From: a virus
Direction: 5' to 3' (one strand)
IMG/VR virus record: IMGVR_UViG_3300034072_001521
Coordinates: 1-39,023 of that record
DNA: 39,023 nucleotides
A program made the translations under genes and the position numbers. The notes beneath the pieces were generated by a model. That model was given only the letters and a program-made list of their open reading frames with translations. It ran no database searches and was not told where the DNA came from. Positions within the stretch are counted from its first letter, which is position 1; every line of letters starts with the position of its first letter. Of this stretch, positions 14,103 to 22,504 are shown piece after piece.

Positions 14103-14615
14103 TCAGAAGATGCCGATGGCGTTGCGGATGGCGGCGCGGCGATCGACGCCGTCGACAATCTCGATGCCCGCCAGGACGTCGATTTCGATTTCGGTGCGGC
14201 CGTTCCAGACCAGCTTGTAATAGACCAGGCCCGAGGTGACGGAGAATTCCCCGGCCTCGCCGACTTCCTGATCGCCGAACTCGATTTCCTTGTGACGGCC
14301 GCGCACGATCACTTCGACGCTGTCGACCGCGCCGCTGTCGTCATCCTGATAGGCGCCGGCGAAGCGGAGGTAGACGCCGTTGACGGTGGTGATGCCGAAC
14401 TGGCGCAGGATGTCGCGCATCGGGCCGCCGAAGGTGGAGGTCATCTCCAGCGCCTCCAGCCCCATGTCCATTTCCGCGACGCCGCCCATGCCGCCGCCCC
14501 GCCACTCCTCCGTCTTGCGGGTCAGGGTGGGCAGGGTGACGGTCTTGCACTCGCCGATATAGGCGAGGCCTTCGTTGAAGAGCATCATGTCCTTGAGGGT
14601 GCGGGCCATGCCCAT
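14103..14615 (-). CDS. FII: Major tail tube protein gpFII
   Basis: 170 aa (P2 FII ~172). Recognisable by its N-terminus (MARTLKDMMLFNEGLAYIGE), LPTLTRKTEEWRGGGMGG and the C-terminal VYYKLVWNGRTEIEIDVL. Forms the inner tube of the contractile tail. AAGGA lies 9 bp upstream of the ATG at 14615. Confidence 0.95.
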   Translation of the reverse strand: MGMARTLKDMMLFNEGLAYIGECKTVTLPTLTRKTEEWRGGGMGGVAEMDMGLEALEMTSTFGGPMRDILRQFGITTVNGVYLRFAGAYQDDDSGAVDSVEVIVRGRHKEIEFGDQEVGEAGEFSVTSGLVYYKLVWNGRTEIEIDVLAGIEIVDGVDRRAAIRNAIGIF

Positions 14616-14660
14616 GGCGATATTCCTTTGATCGAGAGGGGGGGGAGGCGCGCGTGGGCG

Positions 14661-15842
14661 TCAGCCGGCGTCAGTCAGCTGGGCGGCGAAGTCGGCGAAA
14701 TATTCGTCGGTGATTTCCTGGTAGAAGCCGAGATCCTCAAGCGGCGGCGGGACGGTATATTTGTAGCGGATGCGCAGCTTGCCGGCCTTGAGGCTGTCCA
14801 CCGGATTGGCGGTTTCATCGTACCAAGCCTCAAACCCCAGAACGACGCCGGCGGCCTTGAGATTGCGGCCCAAGCCGTTGATGGTTTCGATGATATCCTT
14901 GGCCAGGCTAGGCGTTAGCGGCTTATCCATCGCCCAGTCCATGCCCTTGGCGATCGTATCGGCCAGCAGCTGGGCGACGCGAACGCCGCTTTCGAAAACG
15001 AACAGGGGATCGTCGGAACAGGTGCGGTTGCCCCAGAAGCAAAAGCCGTTGCTCTTGCGGATCAGCGCCGTGATCTGGGCGGCATTGAGCAGGCCGGCAT
15101 CGGTGTCCTGATCCTCGATATCCCAATGCATCGGCTGCGACAGGCCGACAACGCCATCGACAGCGACGTTGGACAGCGTCTTCTGCGGCCCGGTCTGTTC
15201 GTCGATATAGGCGCGCAGACCCATGGCATGCGCCGCCGCGAAGCTGGTGACATTGGCGCTGGCATCGGTGTCCCAGGCGAGGAAGTCGGGCATCAGCAGC
15301 ATCAGTTCGCGCTGGCTGAAGTTGGCGCGATAGAGGGTGGCGGCCGCGACGGTCGCGCCGATCGCGCGGGCATAGGCGAAGGCGCGCAGCTTCTTGGCGA
15401 CGACGGCCAGCGCGGTGGTGACTGCCTGCGTCTCCAGCCCCGGCGTGCCCAGGATGCGCGGGATCACGCCCACTTCTGCCGACGCCGATAGCAGGGCCTG
15501 CATTCCAGTGCGGATGCCTTCGGCCGTGATAGTGCCGATGGCATTGCTGGCCGTTTCGGCCGCATCCTCGCCTTCTTCGACGCGGATCAGGACGATGATG
15601 GGCCGGGTGATGTCGGCGATGGCGCGCAGCGAGCGGGCCAGCGTGCCTTCCGCGCCGATGTCGCCGATCGCCGCTTCGATGTCGCTGACCAGGATAGGCT
15701 TGTTGAGCGGGTAGGCGGCGGGATCGGCATCGGGCGCAGTGCCGACCAGGCCGATGATGGCGGTGCTGACCGCCGTCAGGGTGCGGGCGCCGGTCGATAC
15801 TTCGGTGACGGTGATGCCATGCTTGAATGCAGCGGTGGGCAT
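14661..15842 (-). CDS. FI: Tail sheath protein gpFI
   Basis: 393 aa (P2 FI ~396). Sheath landmarks: HGITVTEVSTGARTL near the N-terminus, TAIIGLVGTAPDAD, the conserved FCFWGNRTCSDDPLFVFESGVRVA and the C-terminal LRIRYKYTVPPPLEDLGFYQ. Contractile sheath surrounding the tube. AAGG precedes the ATG at 15842 by ~9 bp. It follows W with a 14-bp gap; in P2 FI follows G, so the order is changed. Confidence 0.96.
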   Translation of the reverse strand: MPTAAFKHGITVTEVSTGARTLTAVSTAIIGLVGTAPDADPAAYPLNKPILVSDIEAAIGDIGAEGTLARSLRAIADITRPIIVLIRVEEGEDAAETASNAIGTITAEGIRTGMQALLSASAEVGVIPRILGTPGLETQAVTTALAVVAKKLRAFAYARAIGATVAAATLYRANFSQRELMLLMPDFLAWDTDASANVTSFAAAHAMGLRAYIDEQTGPQKTLSNVAVDGVVGLSQPMHWDIEDQDTDAGLLNAAQITALIRKSNGFCFWGNRTCSDDPLFVFESGVRVAQLLADTIAKGMDWAMDKPLTPSLAKDIIETINGLGRNLKAAGVVLGFEAWYDETANPVDSLKAGKLRIRYKYTVPPPLEDLGFYQEITDEYFADFAAQLTDAG

Positions 15843-15856
15843 GGTTGGGCCTTTCT

Positions 15857-16207
15857 TCAGCGGATGAGGGGCAGGAGGATGCGGGAGAGGCTGGCGGTGG
15901 CGATGTCGCCCTTGCGTTCCGCCTCGATCGACAGGGACGCGGCGCCGGGGCGGTCGCCGGGCACAAGTTGCAGCCGGCGGAGGCGGATGCGGTCTTCCCA
16001 GCGTGACAGGGCGAGGGCGGTCGCGGCGAAGATGCGCAGGATGTTGGCGCCGGTCATGGGCTGGTCGACCAGGTCGGGGACCAGCGAGCCATATTCACGA
16101 CGGCCGACCAGCGTGCCGATGGGCGTGCCGATAATGTCGGCCATGGACTGGGCGATATGGTCGATACCGTCGAGCCTGGCGCCGGTGGTGCGGTCCATTC
16201 CGGCCAT
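15857..16207 (-). CDS. W: Baseplate wedge protein gpW (gp25-like)
   Basis: 116 aa (P2 W ~115), GPW/gp25 family: GLDxIDHIAQSMADIIGTPIGTLVGRREYGS at the N-terminus and RFxR-type basic C-terminal region. It is a baseplate wedge component with lysozyme-like fold in T4 gp25 relatives. Overlaps the V stop by one base (TGATG). Confidence 0.92.
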   Translation of the reverse strand: MAGMDRTTGARLDGIDHIAQSMADIIGTPIGTLVGRREYGSLVPDLVDQPMTGANILRIFAATALALSRWEDRIRLRRLQLVPGDRPGAASLSIEAERKGDIATASLSRILLPLIR

Positions 16208-16818
16208 CAGACGGGCGGCCCAGATTGCGCCGCGCCGGCCTGCACCTGGCCATGTTTGTGCGATTTGAGGCTGATCCCGCCAGCGATAACGTCTTCGTTT
16301 GCCGTGATCTTGCCGCTGACATTGAGGCTGCCCGCAATATGCGTGTCGCCGACGATGCCGGTATCGCCGATGATCGTTACACCGCCGGGTGCATCAATCG
16401 TAACGCTGCCGCCCTCCGGCAGAGTCGCGGTCAGTTCATGCGAGACATGGTCATAGGCGATGATCGCGCCGTCGGGATATTCGACCAGGCTGACATTGGG
16501 GTCGGTGGAAGGCGGCGGGCAGGCGTCGGAATAGAGACCGACGATGACCATGGCCGCGTCAAGATCGCCTTCGGGCGCGAGGATCAGGCATTGTTCGCCC
16601 ACGCTGGGCGGTGACCAGGCGCGGATATTGCCGGCGCGCTGGGCAATCCACGGGATGTTGCCGGTGAGGATATCACCGCTTTGCGCCGTGCAGGTGCCGT
16701 TGGCCAGATCGAGCGATGCGATCGTACCCAGGCGAAGCACCTCGCCGGCTGCAGCTTCGGGATCAGAAAAACGCGCCATGGCGGCGACCATGGCGCGACG
16801 ACGATTGGCGCGCGACAT
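16207..16818 (-). CDS. V: Baseplate spike protein gpV
   Basis: 203 aa (P2 V ~211). N-terminal OB-fold-like part (VLRLGTIASLDLANGTCTAQSGDILTGNIPW), a repetitive beta-helix (GGVTIIGDTGIVGDTHIAGSL), and a C-terminal SHKHGQVQ with the HxH pair that binds iron at the spike tip in P2-like phages. The central membrane-piercing needle of the tail. The start ATG directly abuts the palindrome at 16819-16855 and has no other ribosome site; an in-frame ATG at 16779 (MARFSD) is an alternative. Confidence 0.93.
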   Translation of the reverse strand: MSRANRRRAMVAAMARFSDPEAAAGEVLRLGTIASLDLANGTCTAQSGDILTGNIPWIAQRAGNIRAWSPPSVGEQCLILAPEGDLDAAMVIVGLYSDACPPPSTDPNVSLVEYPDGAIIAYDHVSHELTATLPEGGSVTIDAPGGVTIIGDTGIVGDTHIAGSLNVSGKITANEDVIAGGISLKSHKHGQVQAGAAQSGPPV

Positions 16819-16855
16819 GCCGGCATATGGAGAGGTAGCCTCTCCATATGCCGGC
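16819..16855. repeat. Perfect 17-bp palindrome upstream of V (phage palindrome copy)
   Basis: Arms of 17 bp containing the core CATATGGAGAGG, 3-bp spacer TAG (CTA in the direction of V). It fills the 45-bp gap between the preceding stop (16864) and the V start codon. GGAGAGG inside the left arm is also the only SD-like sequence for V. See findings. Confidence 0.9.
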
Positions 16856-16863
16856 TTGGAAGA

Positions 16864-17742
16864 TCAGGCCGCGATAGCAGGGATATCGTAGCGGTCGCCG
16901 CACAGCTTTTCGATAAGGGCGATCAATCCCGCATCATCGAAGCCAAAGCCGCGATGGACGCCGAATTCCGCAAGATCGGCATAATCGGCCACGCCTGCGC
17001 TAGCCGGACCAGCGCAGCCCAGGCGCAGCGTCCCCTCCGCATTGACGACGTTGCCGGTGCCAACGGTCTTATCATAGAGGCCACGATCGATGCGGATGCG
17101 GGCGGTGTTGGTCGTGTCCGAGAAGCCGATCATGACCAGGCGCGGGCCATCGGCAAACAGTGACGTGAACGCCGGGGTAAGCGCCGTCGTATTGAAAATC
17201 TGCGTACCGCCGATCTGCAGGACGAGCGCGCCGGCGCTGGTCCACTGGAAAAATGTTCCGGGATTGCCGGACCCCGGCACCAGATTGTTGCCCCAGAAAT
17301 AGACATTGTCGCCGGGGCCGGGACGCCCATAGAACCAGATGAAGAAATCGCCGAACTGCTGGTCGCCATGGACGCTCAGCCCATTGTCGAGGCGCAAGTG
17401 ACCGTTGGTGGCACCCTGACCGAACCTGAGCGCATGGTTCCGGTTATACGCCTCCCAGATAGCGGCATCGATCGTCGCCCCTTCGACCAGGTCGAGGTCG
17501 GGGCTGATGCCGCTGATCTGGGTCGGCAAGGCAACATTGCCCGGCACCATAATCGCGTCGCTATTGGGCGCGCGGGTCTGCCATCCCGCCGAAGAAAAGC
17601 CGTCGCGCCCCCTGCCCCAGAAGACGAGGCTCGGATGGTCGCACAGCGCCTTTTCGTCGGGAATGGCCGCCAGGTCGATCCCGAGAAGGGCGGCAGCGCC
17701 GGGGTTGATATAGGGGTTCTGTTTGAAAGAGGTTCCGGCCAT
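16864..17742 (-). CDS. Virion-associated lectin-like protein (292 aa), probable
   Basis: Not a recognised named gene. The N-terminal ~90 residues are a polar linker (NPGAAALLGIDLAAIPDEKALCDHPSL). The rest alternates beta-strands (DFFIWFYGR, NVYFWGN, LVLQIGG, RLVMIGFSD, ADLAEFGVHRGFGFDDAGLIALIEKL), like a concanavalin/LamG jelly roll that ends in a short helix. It lies in the fibre region between the 629-aa protein and V. Probable surface-binding virion protein; function inferred from context only. Confidence 0.6.
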   Translation of the reverse strand: MAGTSFKQNPYINPGAAALLGIDLAAIPDEKALCDHPSLVFWGRGRDGFSSAGWQTRAPNSDAIMVPGNVALPTQISGISPDLDLVEGATIDAAIWEAYNRNHALRFGQGATNGHLRLDNGLSVHGDQQFGDFFIWFYGRPGPGDNVYFWGNNLVPGSGNPGTFFQWTSAGALVLQIGGTQIFNTTALTPAFTSLFADGPRLVMIGFSDTTNTARIRIDRGLYDKTVGTGNVVNAEGTLRLGCAGPASAGVADYADLAEFGVHRGFGFDDAGLIALIEKLCGDRYDIPAIAA

Positions 17743-17784
17743 CGGTTAGCTCCAGACCTTGAGGGATGGGGAAAGGGGCGGCCG

Positions 17785-19674
17785 TCAGCGCGGCGCGCGG
17801 AGAGTGAGGGTGGCGTAGTCGGCCGGCGCAGCGACATCGACGCTGAGCCGCCCAGACAGGACCGTGCCTTTGACGGTGGCGTTGCGCGAACTGCTGACGG
17901 TGAATGCGCGGCCGACCAGGTCGGGCGGCAGTTCGATCGTGTCGAGGCCCGACCTGTTGTGCCAGTCGATCATGATATAGGCCGCCTCGCGCGTCCGGGC
18001 GACGGTGAAGGCGGTGCGATCAGGCCGCGTGACGCCGACATTGCGGAAAATGACACAGGAAAAATATTCCCCCGCCGCCGCCATGAAATCGCCCTTGTCG
18101 ACCAGCCTCCAATAGCGCTTGCCGGTATCGCCGCGAATTTCCATTGCGTGATCGGTGATCAGGCTGCGGCGAACATCGTCGGCGGCGCTGCCCACCGGGA
18201 GGAAACCCGAGGCATCGAAATAGCCGCTGTCATAGAGCGCATAGGCGCGCAGCAGCGCCGGGCCGGTCGCCTCGATCTTGGCGGGGGTGAATTTGACGCT
18301 GCCTTCGTCATTCGGGTCCGGCGACACCATCGTCAGATCGGCGGGCACCTTCATCGAATAGTTGATGGTGGCGCCATTGTACGCGAAGGGCAGAGTGTTC
18401 GGGATGTAATAGTCCGCCGCCGCCGTGTCGAAGGCACCCTTCGCCTCCATCTGCATCCCCATGATGTCGGAGATCGGCATAGGCTGAAGGACCAGCCAGT
18501 CGCGGTAGATCGCCAGGCCGCCAAACTTGTCATATTCATAGACCGTCGTGACCCGCAGGCTCGCGGTTCGGCCGGTGGGATAGAGGCTGGCCGGGCGCGT
18601 CTGTTTCCATGCGATCATCTCCGCCTTCGACAGATATTCGCACACCTCGACGAACTGCGCAGCGTCCCGAACCGTATAGACCCCGTTCAGGGTGCCGGAG
18701 GTCAGCGCGCCGCGATCGACGCGGCCAACCTCTTCGCCATCGACAAGGGCGCGCAGCTGCAGATCCTGGGCGGGCGGCATCCATTGCGCGTCGGCGCGCG
18801 CCGTGACCACGATGTTCGCCGTCGCGGTGGCGCCGGAGACATGGGTATAGGTGCCGGTCTGCGGCATGCTGCTGCTGTCCACGCGGGTCAGCAGAAGCTG
18901 GGTCGTGCTGACGATTTCCACCAGGACAAACTGGTTACCGCCATTGGCCCAGATCGAGCCGATATCGGCCGCCGTCTTGCCATGGGCCGCCGCCGTCACG
19001 AGGCTGGAGGGGTAGCCGTGGTTGGCGCCGATCGTGGTCCCGAAGATATGATCCGGGGTGGCGTCATCCTTGGGCGCGCGAACGGTGACGCCGCCGACCA
19101 CATCCTTGTCGGGGTTGAACTGCCACCGGGTCTGGCGCGCGTTGGCCACCGGGTTGGAGGGACCGAACCAGCGCTGGATTAGCGGCCCGCTGAGCTTGCT
19201 CTCGATATAGCTCAGATTGCCGGCGCCATTGAGGTACAGGGTCGCCGTGCCGGCATCGGCCGCCAATCCGGCGGCTTGAGGCATGATCAGCTTGCCATTG
19301 CTGGCGATACGCCGTTTCGCATTGTCACTGCGCGCGACATCGGGTGCGCCGTGGAGGTCGGTTTCCAGCGAAGCCAGCATGGCGACGCGCGGAATGACGC
19401 CGCTGATGACCGCAACGTCGCCCACAATGTCGGTACGGAGCGCCTGCGCATCGACGCCAGAGACGTTGACCAGCTGCATCTTGCCGGCGAGCAGCGCCTT
19501 TTCCGAACCGTCGAACGTCATGCGGGCCTCCGGTGCGCCGGCGAGATTGGCTGTCAGGGATGCGTTCATGCCGACCAAGGGGATGGTCTCGCCATTGAGG
19601 CGGTCCAACTCCGCATCGACTGCGGAGAGCATCCTATCCGCATAAAGCCCCGGCTTGGTGTAGCTCATCGTCAT
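17785..19674 (-). CDS. Large virion/fibre-region protein of unknown family (629 aa)
   Basis: Repetitive beta-rich protein with an N-terminal YADRMLSAVDAELDRLNGE helix and strands throughout (ATATANIVVTA, YEYDKFGGLAIYRDWLVLQPMP, FMAAAGEYFSCVIFRNVGV, SVDVAAPADYATLTLRAP). The C-terminus resembles a beta-sandwich. Its place downstream of the SGNH esterase and ConA-like gene suggests a fibre or baseplate accessory. No enzyme motif was recognised. Antisense frames as long as 604 codons exist but are shadows of this GC-rich gene. Confidence 0.65.
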   Translation of the reverse strand: MTMSYTKPGLYADRMLSAVDAELDRLNGETIPLVGMNASLTANLAGAPEARMTFDGSEKALLAGKMQLVNVSGVDAQALRTDIVGDVAVISGVIPRVAMLASLETDLHGAPDVARSDNAKRRIASNGKLIMPQAAGLAADAGTATLYLNGAGNLSYIESKLSGPLIQRWFGPSNPVANARQTRWQFNPDKDVVGGVTVRAPKDDATPDHIFGTTIGANHGYPSSLVTAAAHGKTAADIGSIWANGGNQFVLVEIVSTTQLLLTRVDSSSMPQTGTYTHVSGATATANIVVTARADAQWMPPAQDLQLRALVDGEEVGRVDRGALTSGTLNGVYTVRDAAQFVEVCEYLSKAEMIAWKQTRPASLYPTGRTASLRVTTVYEYDKFGGLAIYRDWLVLQPMPISDIMGMQMEAKGAFDTAAADYYIPNTLPFAYNGATINYSMKVPADLTMVSPDPNDEGSVKFTPAKIEATGPALLRAYALYDSGYFDASGFLPVGSAADDVRRSLITDHAMEIRGDTGKRYWRLVDKGDFMAAAGEYFSCVIFRNVGVTRPDRTAFTVARTREAAYIMIDWHNRSGLDTIELPPDLVGRAFTVSSSRNATVKGTVLSGRLSVDVAAPADYATLTLRAPR

Positions 19675-19680
19675 CCCCCT

Positions 19681-20430
19681 CTAGATAGCCAGGTCGATGG
19701 TGGCGAAATGCGCCTTGAGGCGCGCGTAGAGCAGGTCGATCTGCGCATTGCTCAGGATGCCGACGATCAGGCCGGCGCCGGCAATGGCGAGGTTCGCGGG
19801 CGTCGGCACCGTGTGGTCATGGTTGTTGCCGATGCTCCAGGGCACCGGGCCATAGACCCCGGTCGCGTCGATCGCGGCGACCACATCGGCCGATGCGGTG
19901 ATGCTGCGGCGATGCAGCGAGCAGCCATTGGGCTGGATGCAGCCCACCAGCAAATCCCAGCCGGCACCCGTGCCGACGTTCAGTGGCAGGCTGGGCGACC
20001 CGATGAAGCCGACGCCAGAGCCGGTGCTGATCAGCATCTTGTAGGCGCCGCCGGCCGCCGGATCGATGACCAGGTCGACAAAGCGCTGGTTGGCGCCGCC
20101 CGACGAACCGATGAATGTTTCGGCGACGGGCGAGGCTGCACTGCTATGCGTCCTGACCAAGGCCCAGAGCGTGAAATATTCGCCCAGGTCGCGCGGCGCG
20201 ATCGGCGTGTCGGTCCACCCGCCAGCGCCCCAGCCCGCGCCGAAAGAGACGCCTTCGGGCGAAACGTCATTGCCGTTGAGGCTATAGTCCCAGCCCTGGT
20301 GATTGGGATGGTCGAGACCCAGAAGCCAGGTCGCAACCTCGCCTTCGAAATCGACCGGTCGCTGGGTCCAGCCAAGGCCGAGGCCAGAGGCGTCGGCACT
20401 GTCGGACATAAGGATTTGTGGGACGGTCAT
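19681..20430 (-). CDS. Virion-associated lectin-like protein (249 aa), probable
   Basis: Start taken at ATG 20430 (MTVPQILMSDSADASG), because the upstream part of the open frame is a shadow of the SGNH gene. The sequence is a chain of strands (EYFTLWALVRTH, RFVDLVIDPAAGGAYKMLI, WDLLVGCIQPNGCSL) ending in an amphipathic helix (GILSNAQIDLLYARLKAHF), the ConA-like layout also seen in the 292-aa protein at 16864. Possible glycan binding; inferred. Confidence 0.55.
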   Translation of the reverse strand: MTVPQILMSDSADASGLGLGWTQRPVDFEGEVATWLLGLDHPNHQGWDYSLNGNDVSPEGVSFGAGWGAGGWTDTPIAPRDLGEYFTLWALVRTHSSAASPVAETFIGSSGGANQRFVDLVIDPAAGGAYKMLISTGSGVGFIGSPSLPLNVGTGAGWDLLVGCIQPNGCSLHRRSITASADVVAAIDATGVYGPVPWSIGNNHDHTVPTPANLAIAGAGLIVGILSNAQIDLLYARLKAHFATIDLAI

Positions 20431-20440
20431 GTCTGGCCCT

Positions 20441-22063
20441 TCAAAGCATGATGGGGATGCGGAAATGGCGGCAGTAATTGCGCATGCGGTGGTTGATGCC
20501 GCCGGGATCGAACACATGGTCCTCGCTGTCGGCCAGGTTGCCGCGCGCGCCCTTGATCCGCCCGGTCTCCCAATTCTGACCCGCGACCTGGCTGTCGCGC
20601 AGCGCATAGCAAAGCCGGTCGCCATGCTTGAGATCGGCGGCGGCGGTCAGGCGGACGCGGTTGCGGGCATGAATAACCGGCGCGCTGGCGAGGGCGATAT
20701 CGCCGACGCCGGGACGCTCGATGTAGAAGCCGTAGTTGCTCGCGAGGGCGACCTGTGTCGTGTCCCAGACCAGCGGCGGCTTAGGCACGTGAAACAGCAC
20801 ATCGACGACGCGCGGCCCCTGGCGCTTGGCCCGGATTGGCTGGAGCGGCCTGAACTTGCGATCAGGGTCATAGGCCAGCGTCCCGTCCGCATCTTCGAAG
20901 ACGGACTGGAGATAGGCGCGGCTCGCATAGGCGCCCAAAATCTTGGATGATCGCGCGGTGAAGTGTACGCCAGACACTGCCGCGCCATCGCCAGCCACAT
21001 AATCGAGCATGTAGGTCGGCCCGGCCATGATGAACCATGGATTGGTATCGCACAGGATCGCCTGCGCCATGGGGATGCCGATCGGGTCAGCCTTGCCATA
21101 GCCAACCAGATTGAAGCTGGAGGTCTGTGCGTGGACGCAGACGACGGGCCGATGTTCGCCGACCGCGCCGGCAACGTCGCGCTCGAAGTCGCGGCGCTCC
21201 TTTGCCACGATCTTGCGCCAGGCGGCGGGATCGGTCTGGAGCGAGATATCCGCCTCGCCCTGGACCCGAATATAATAAGGGACGCTGACCGACTGGCCCA
21301 GCGACCGTGCATATTGGACGCCGTAGCGCATCTGTTCTGTGAGGCGCGCGAAGTAGGAGCTTCCGCGCGCCAGGCGTGCCGCTTCGGTCCCGGCCTCGCC
21401 TGCCGAGTGAAACAACATTTTCATGTTCATGTCGGCCAGGCTGAGGCCGAAGCGGGTTTTCATCGTCTCCAGCATGGCAAGGCCGGCGCCCGACGCCAGC
21501 GTTTCGCCCCGGATGCCGGAAGCGGTCTCATGCAGGGGAACGACGCTGGCATAGTCGGCGCCGGTGGTGCCATCGTCCTGGGGACGAACGCCGCCGACGA
21601 ACATCAGCAGCCGATCGGAAAATGCGGTGGTCGTCAGGATCGGCAGGCTCTCATAGCCTTCGCTGGTGGACTGGCCGTAGAGCGCGACGTTGGCCGCTTC
21701 GGTGTTGAGCCCGTTGATCGGCGCCACGACATGTTCGACGCCATGCGCATCGGTGCGGCGCGGCGCGGCAAGCGCATAGCCGTTGCGATCCACCTCGACC
21801 CGCGAATAGACGCCGCGGATATGCCGGGCGGGCTCCCGCCCCATGAAGCGCTTGAGGTGGCCGTCATGCTCGAAAATCGCGACCGCATAGCCGCGCAGAT
21901 CGGCAAGGATGGCGAGCGGCCTGATCGCCCGATTGCCGATGGGCAGGATCGAGCGGACATAGTCGCGCAGGCGCGCACGGCCCGTCTGTTCGCTATTTTC
22001 CAGCACGACATGTTCGGTGCCGTCGAGGTCGAGGATCTCGGGGAGGTCGAGGATTTTCGGCAT
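20441..22063 (-). CDS. SGNH/carbohydrate-esterase-like virion protein (540 aa)
   Basis: Carries an SGNH hydrolase core of the carbohydrate esterase/SASA type: GQST (~130-133, nucleophile Ser132), VQGEAD (~267-272, oxyanion/Gln-Glu block) and a VHFTARS His (~H367). The aspartate usually three residues before this His is not conserved (S-G-V-H), which may affect activity. Residues 1-115 are a separate N-terminal part, and the C-terminal ~150 residues are beta-rich (VRLTAAADLKHGDRLCYALRD). It lies in the fibre region and probably removes acetyl groups from host capsule or LPS during adsorption (inference). Confidence 0.65.
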   Translation of the reverse strand: MPKILDLPEILDLDGTEHVVLENSEQTGRARLRDYVRSILPIGNRAIRPLAILADLRGYAVAIFEHDGHLKRFMGREPARHIRGVYSRVEVDRNGYALAAPRRTDAHGVEHVVAPINGLNTEAANVALYGQSTSEGYESLPILTTTAFSDRLLMFVGGVRPQDDGTTGADYASVVPLHETASGIRGETLASGAGLAMLETMKTRFGLSLADMNMKMLFHSAGEAGTEAARLARGSSYFARLTEQMRYGVQYARSLGQSVSVPYYIRVQGEADISLQTDPAAWRKIVAKERRDFERDVAGAVGEHRPVVCVHAQTSSFNLVGYGKADPIGIPMAQAILCDTNPWFIMAGPTYMLDYVAGDGAAVSGVHFTARSSKILGAYASRAYLQSVFEDADGTLAYDPDRKFRPLQPIRAKRQGPRVVDVLFHVPKPPLVWDTTQVALASNYGFYIERPGVGDIALASAPVIHARNRVRLTAAADLKHGDRLCYALRDSQVAGQNWETGRIKGARGNLADSEDHVFDPGGINHRMRNYCRHFRIPIML

Positions 22064-22066
22064 CGT

Positions 22067-22501
22067 CTACTCCGCCGGCCAGAGGGGATGGTCGGCGATG
22101 GCGAAGGCTGCGAGGGCATCGGCGCCCAGCTGGTCAATCTCTGCCTCGATCGCGTCGGATGTGGCGCGGATCGCGTCGATCGCGGCGAAGCGCGCGGCGC
22201 CCGCGGGCGACGGCGCGCGCTGGTCGTTCAGCTGGCGCCAGAGCGGCGCGATCGTCTCGATGCGGCGCGCAGCTTCGCGCTTAACCTGGCGCTGCAGCCG
22301 AGCGCGGCGCGCGCCGATGGTCACGACCAGGCGGCGGACTGCCGGGCGGCCCTCGCGTGATTCGATCGAGGCGCCCTGTTCTTGCGCGGACAGTAGTTCG
22401 CGATGGCGTACGGCGGTGATGGCAATGGCGTCCGCCGGCAGCGTCTTATGGATCGCGTCGTCGAAGAAGCCGTTGCAGGATGCGGAAAAGTGGATGGCCA
22501 A
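22067..22501 (-). CDS. G: Tail fibre assembly/chaperone-like protein (144 aa)
   Basis: 144 aa, occupying the position of P2 gpG just after the tail fibre gene. The N-terminus (AIHFSASCNGFFDDAIHKTLPADAIAI) has the usual look of a phage tail-fibre assembly protein, and the C-terminal half is helical and basic (RRARLQRQVKREAARRIE). Probably helps folding or attachment of the fibre. Gene name by position. Confidence 0.6.
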   Translation of the reverse strand: MAIHFSASCNGFFDDAIHKTLPADAIAITAVRHRELLSAQEQGASIESREGRPAVRRLVVTIGARRARLQRQVKREAARRIETIAPLWRQLNDQRAPSPAGAARFAAIDAIRATSDAIEAEIDQLGADALAAFAIADHPLWPAE

Positions 22502-22504
22502 GGT

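Noticed and set aside
14923-15966. 347-codon minus-strand frame overlapping the sheath gene
   Set aside because: Out of frame with FI, rich in R/H/P; FI is certain.
17368-19182. Open frame of 604 codons on the plus strand
   Set aside because: Fully antisense to the 629-aa virion-region gene 17785-19674 and to its neighbour; low-complexity R/A/G/D-rich translation typical of a GC-rich shadow frame.
20963-22360. Open frame of 465 codons on the plus strand
   Set aside because: Antisense to the SGNH gene 20441-22063 and the chaperone; no domain, shadow composition.
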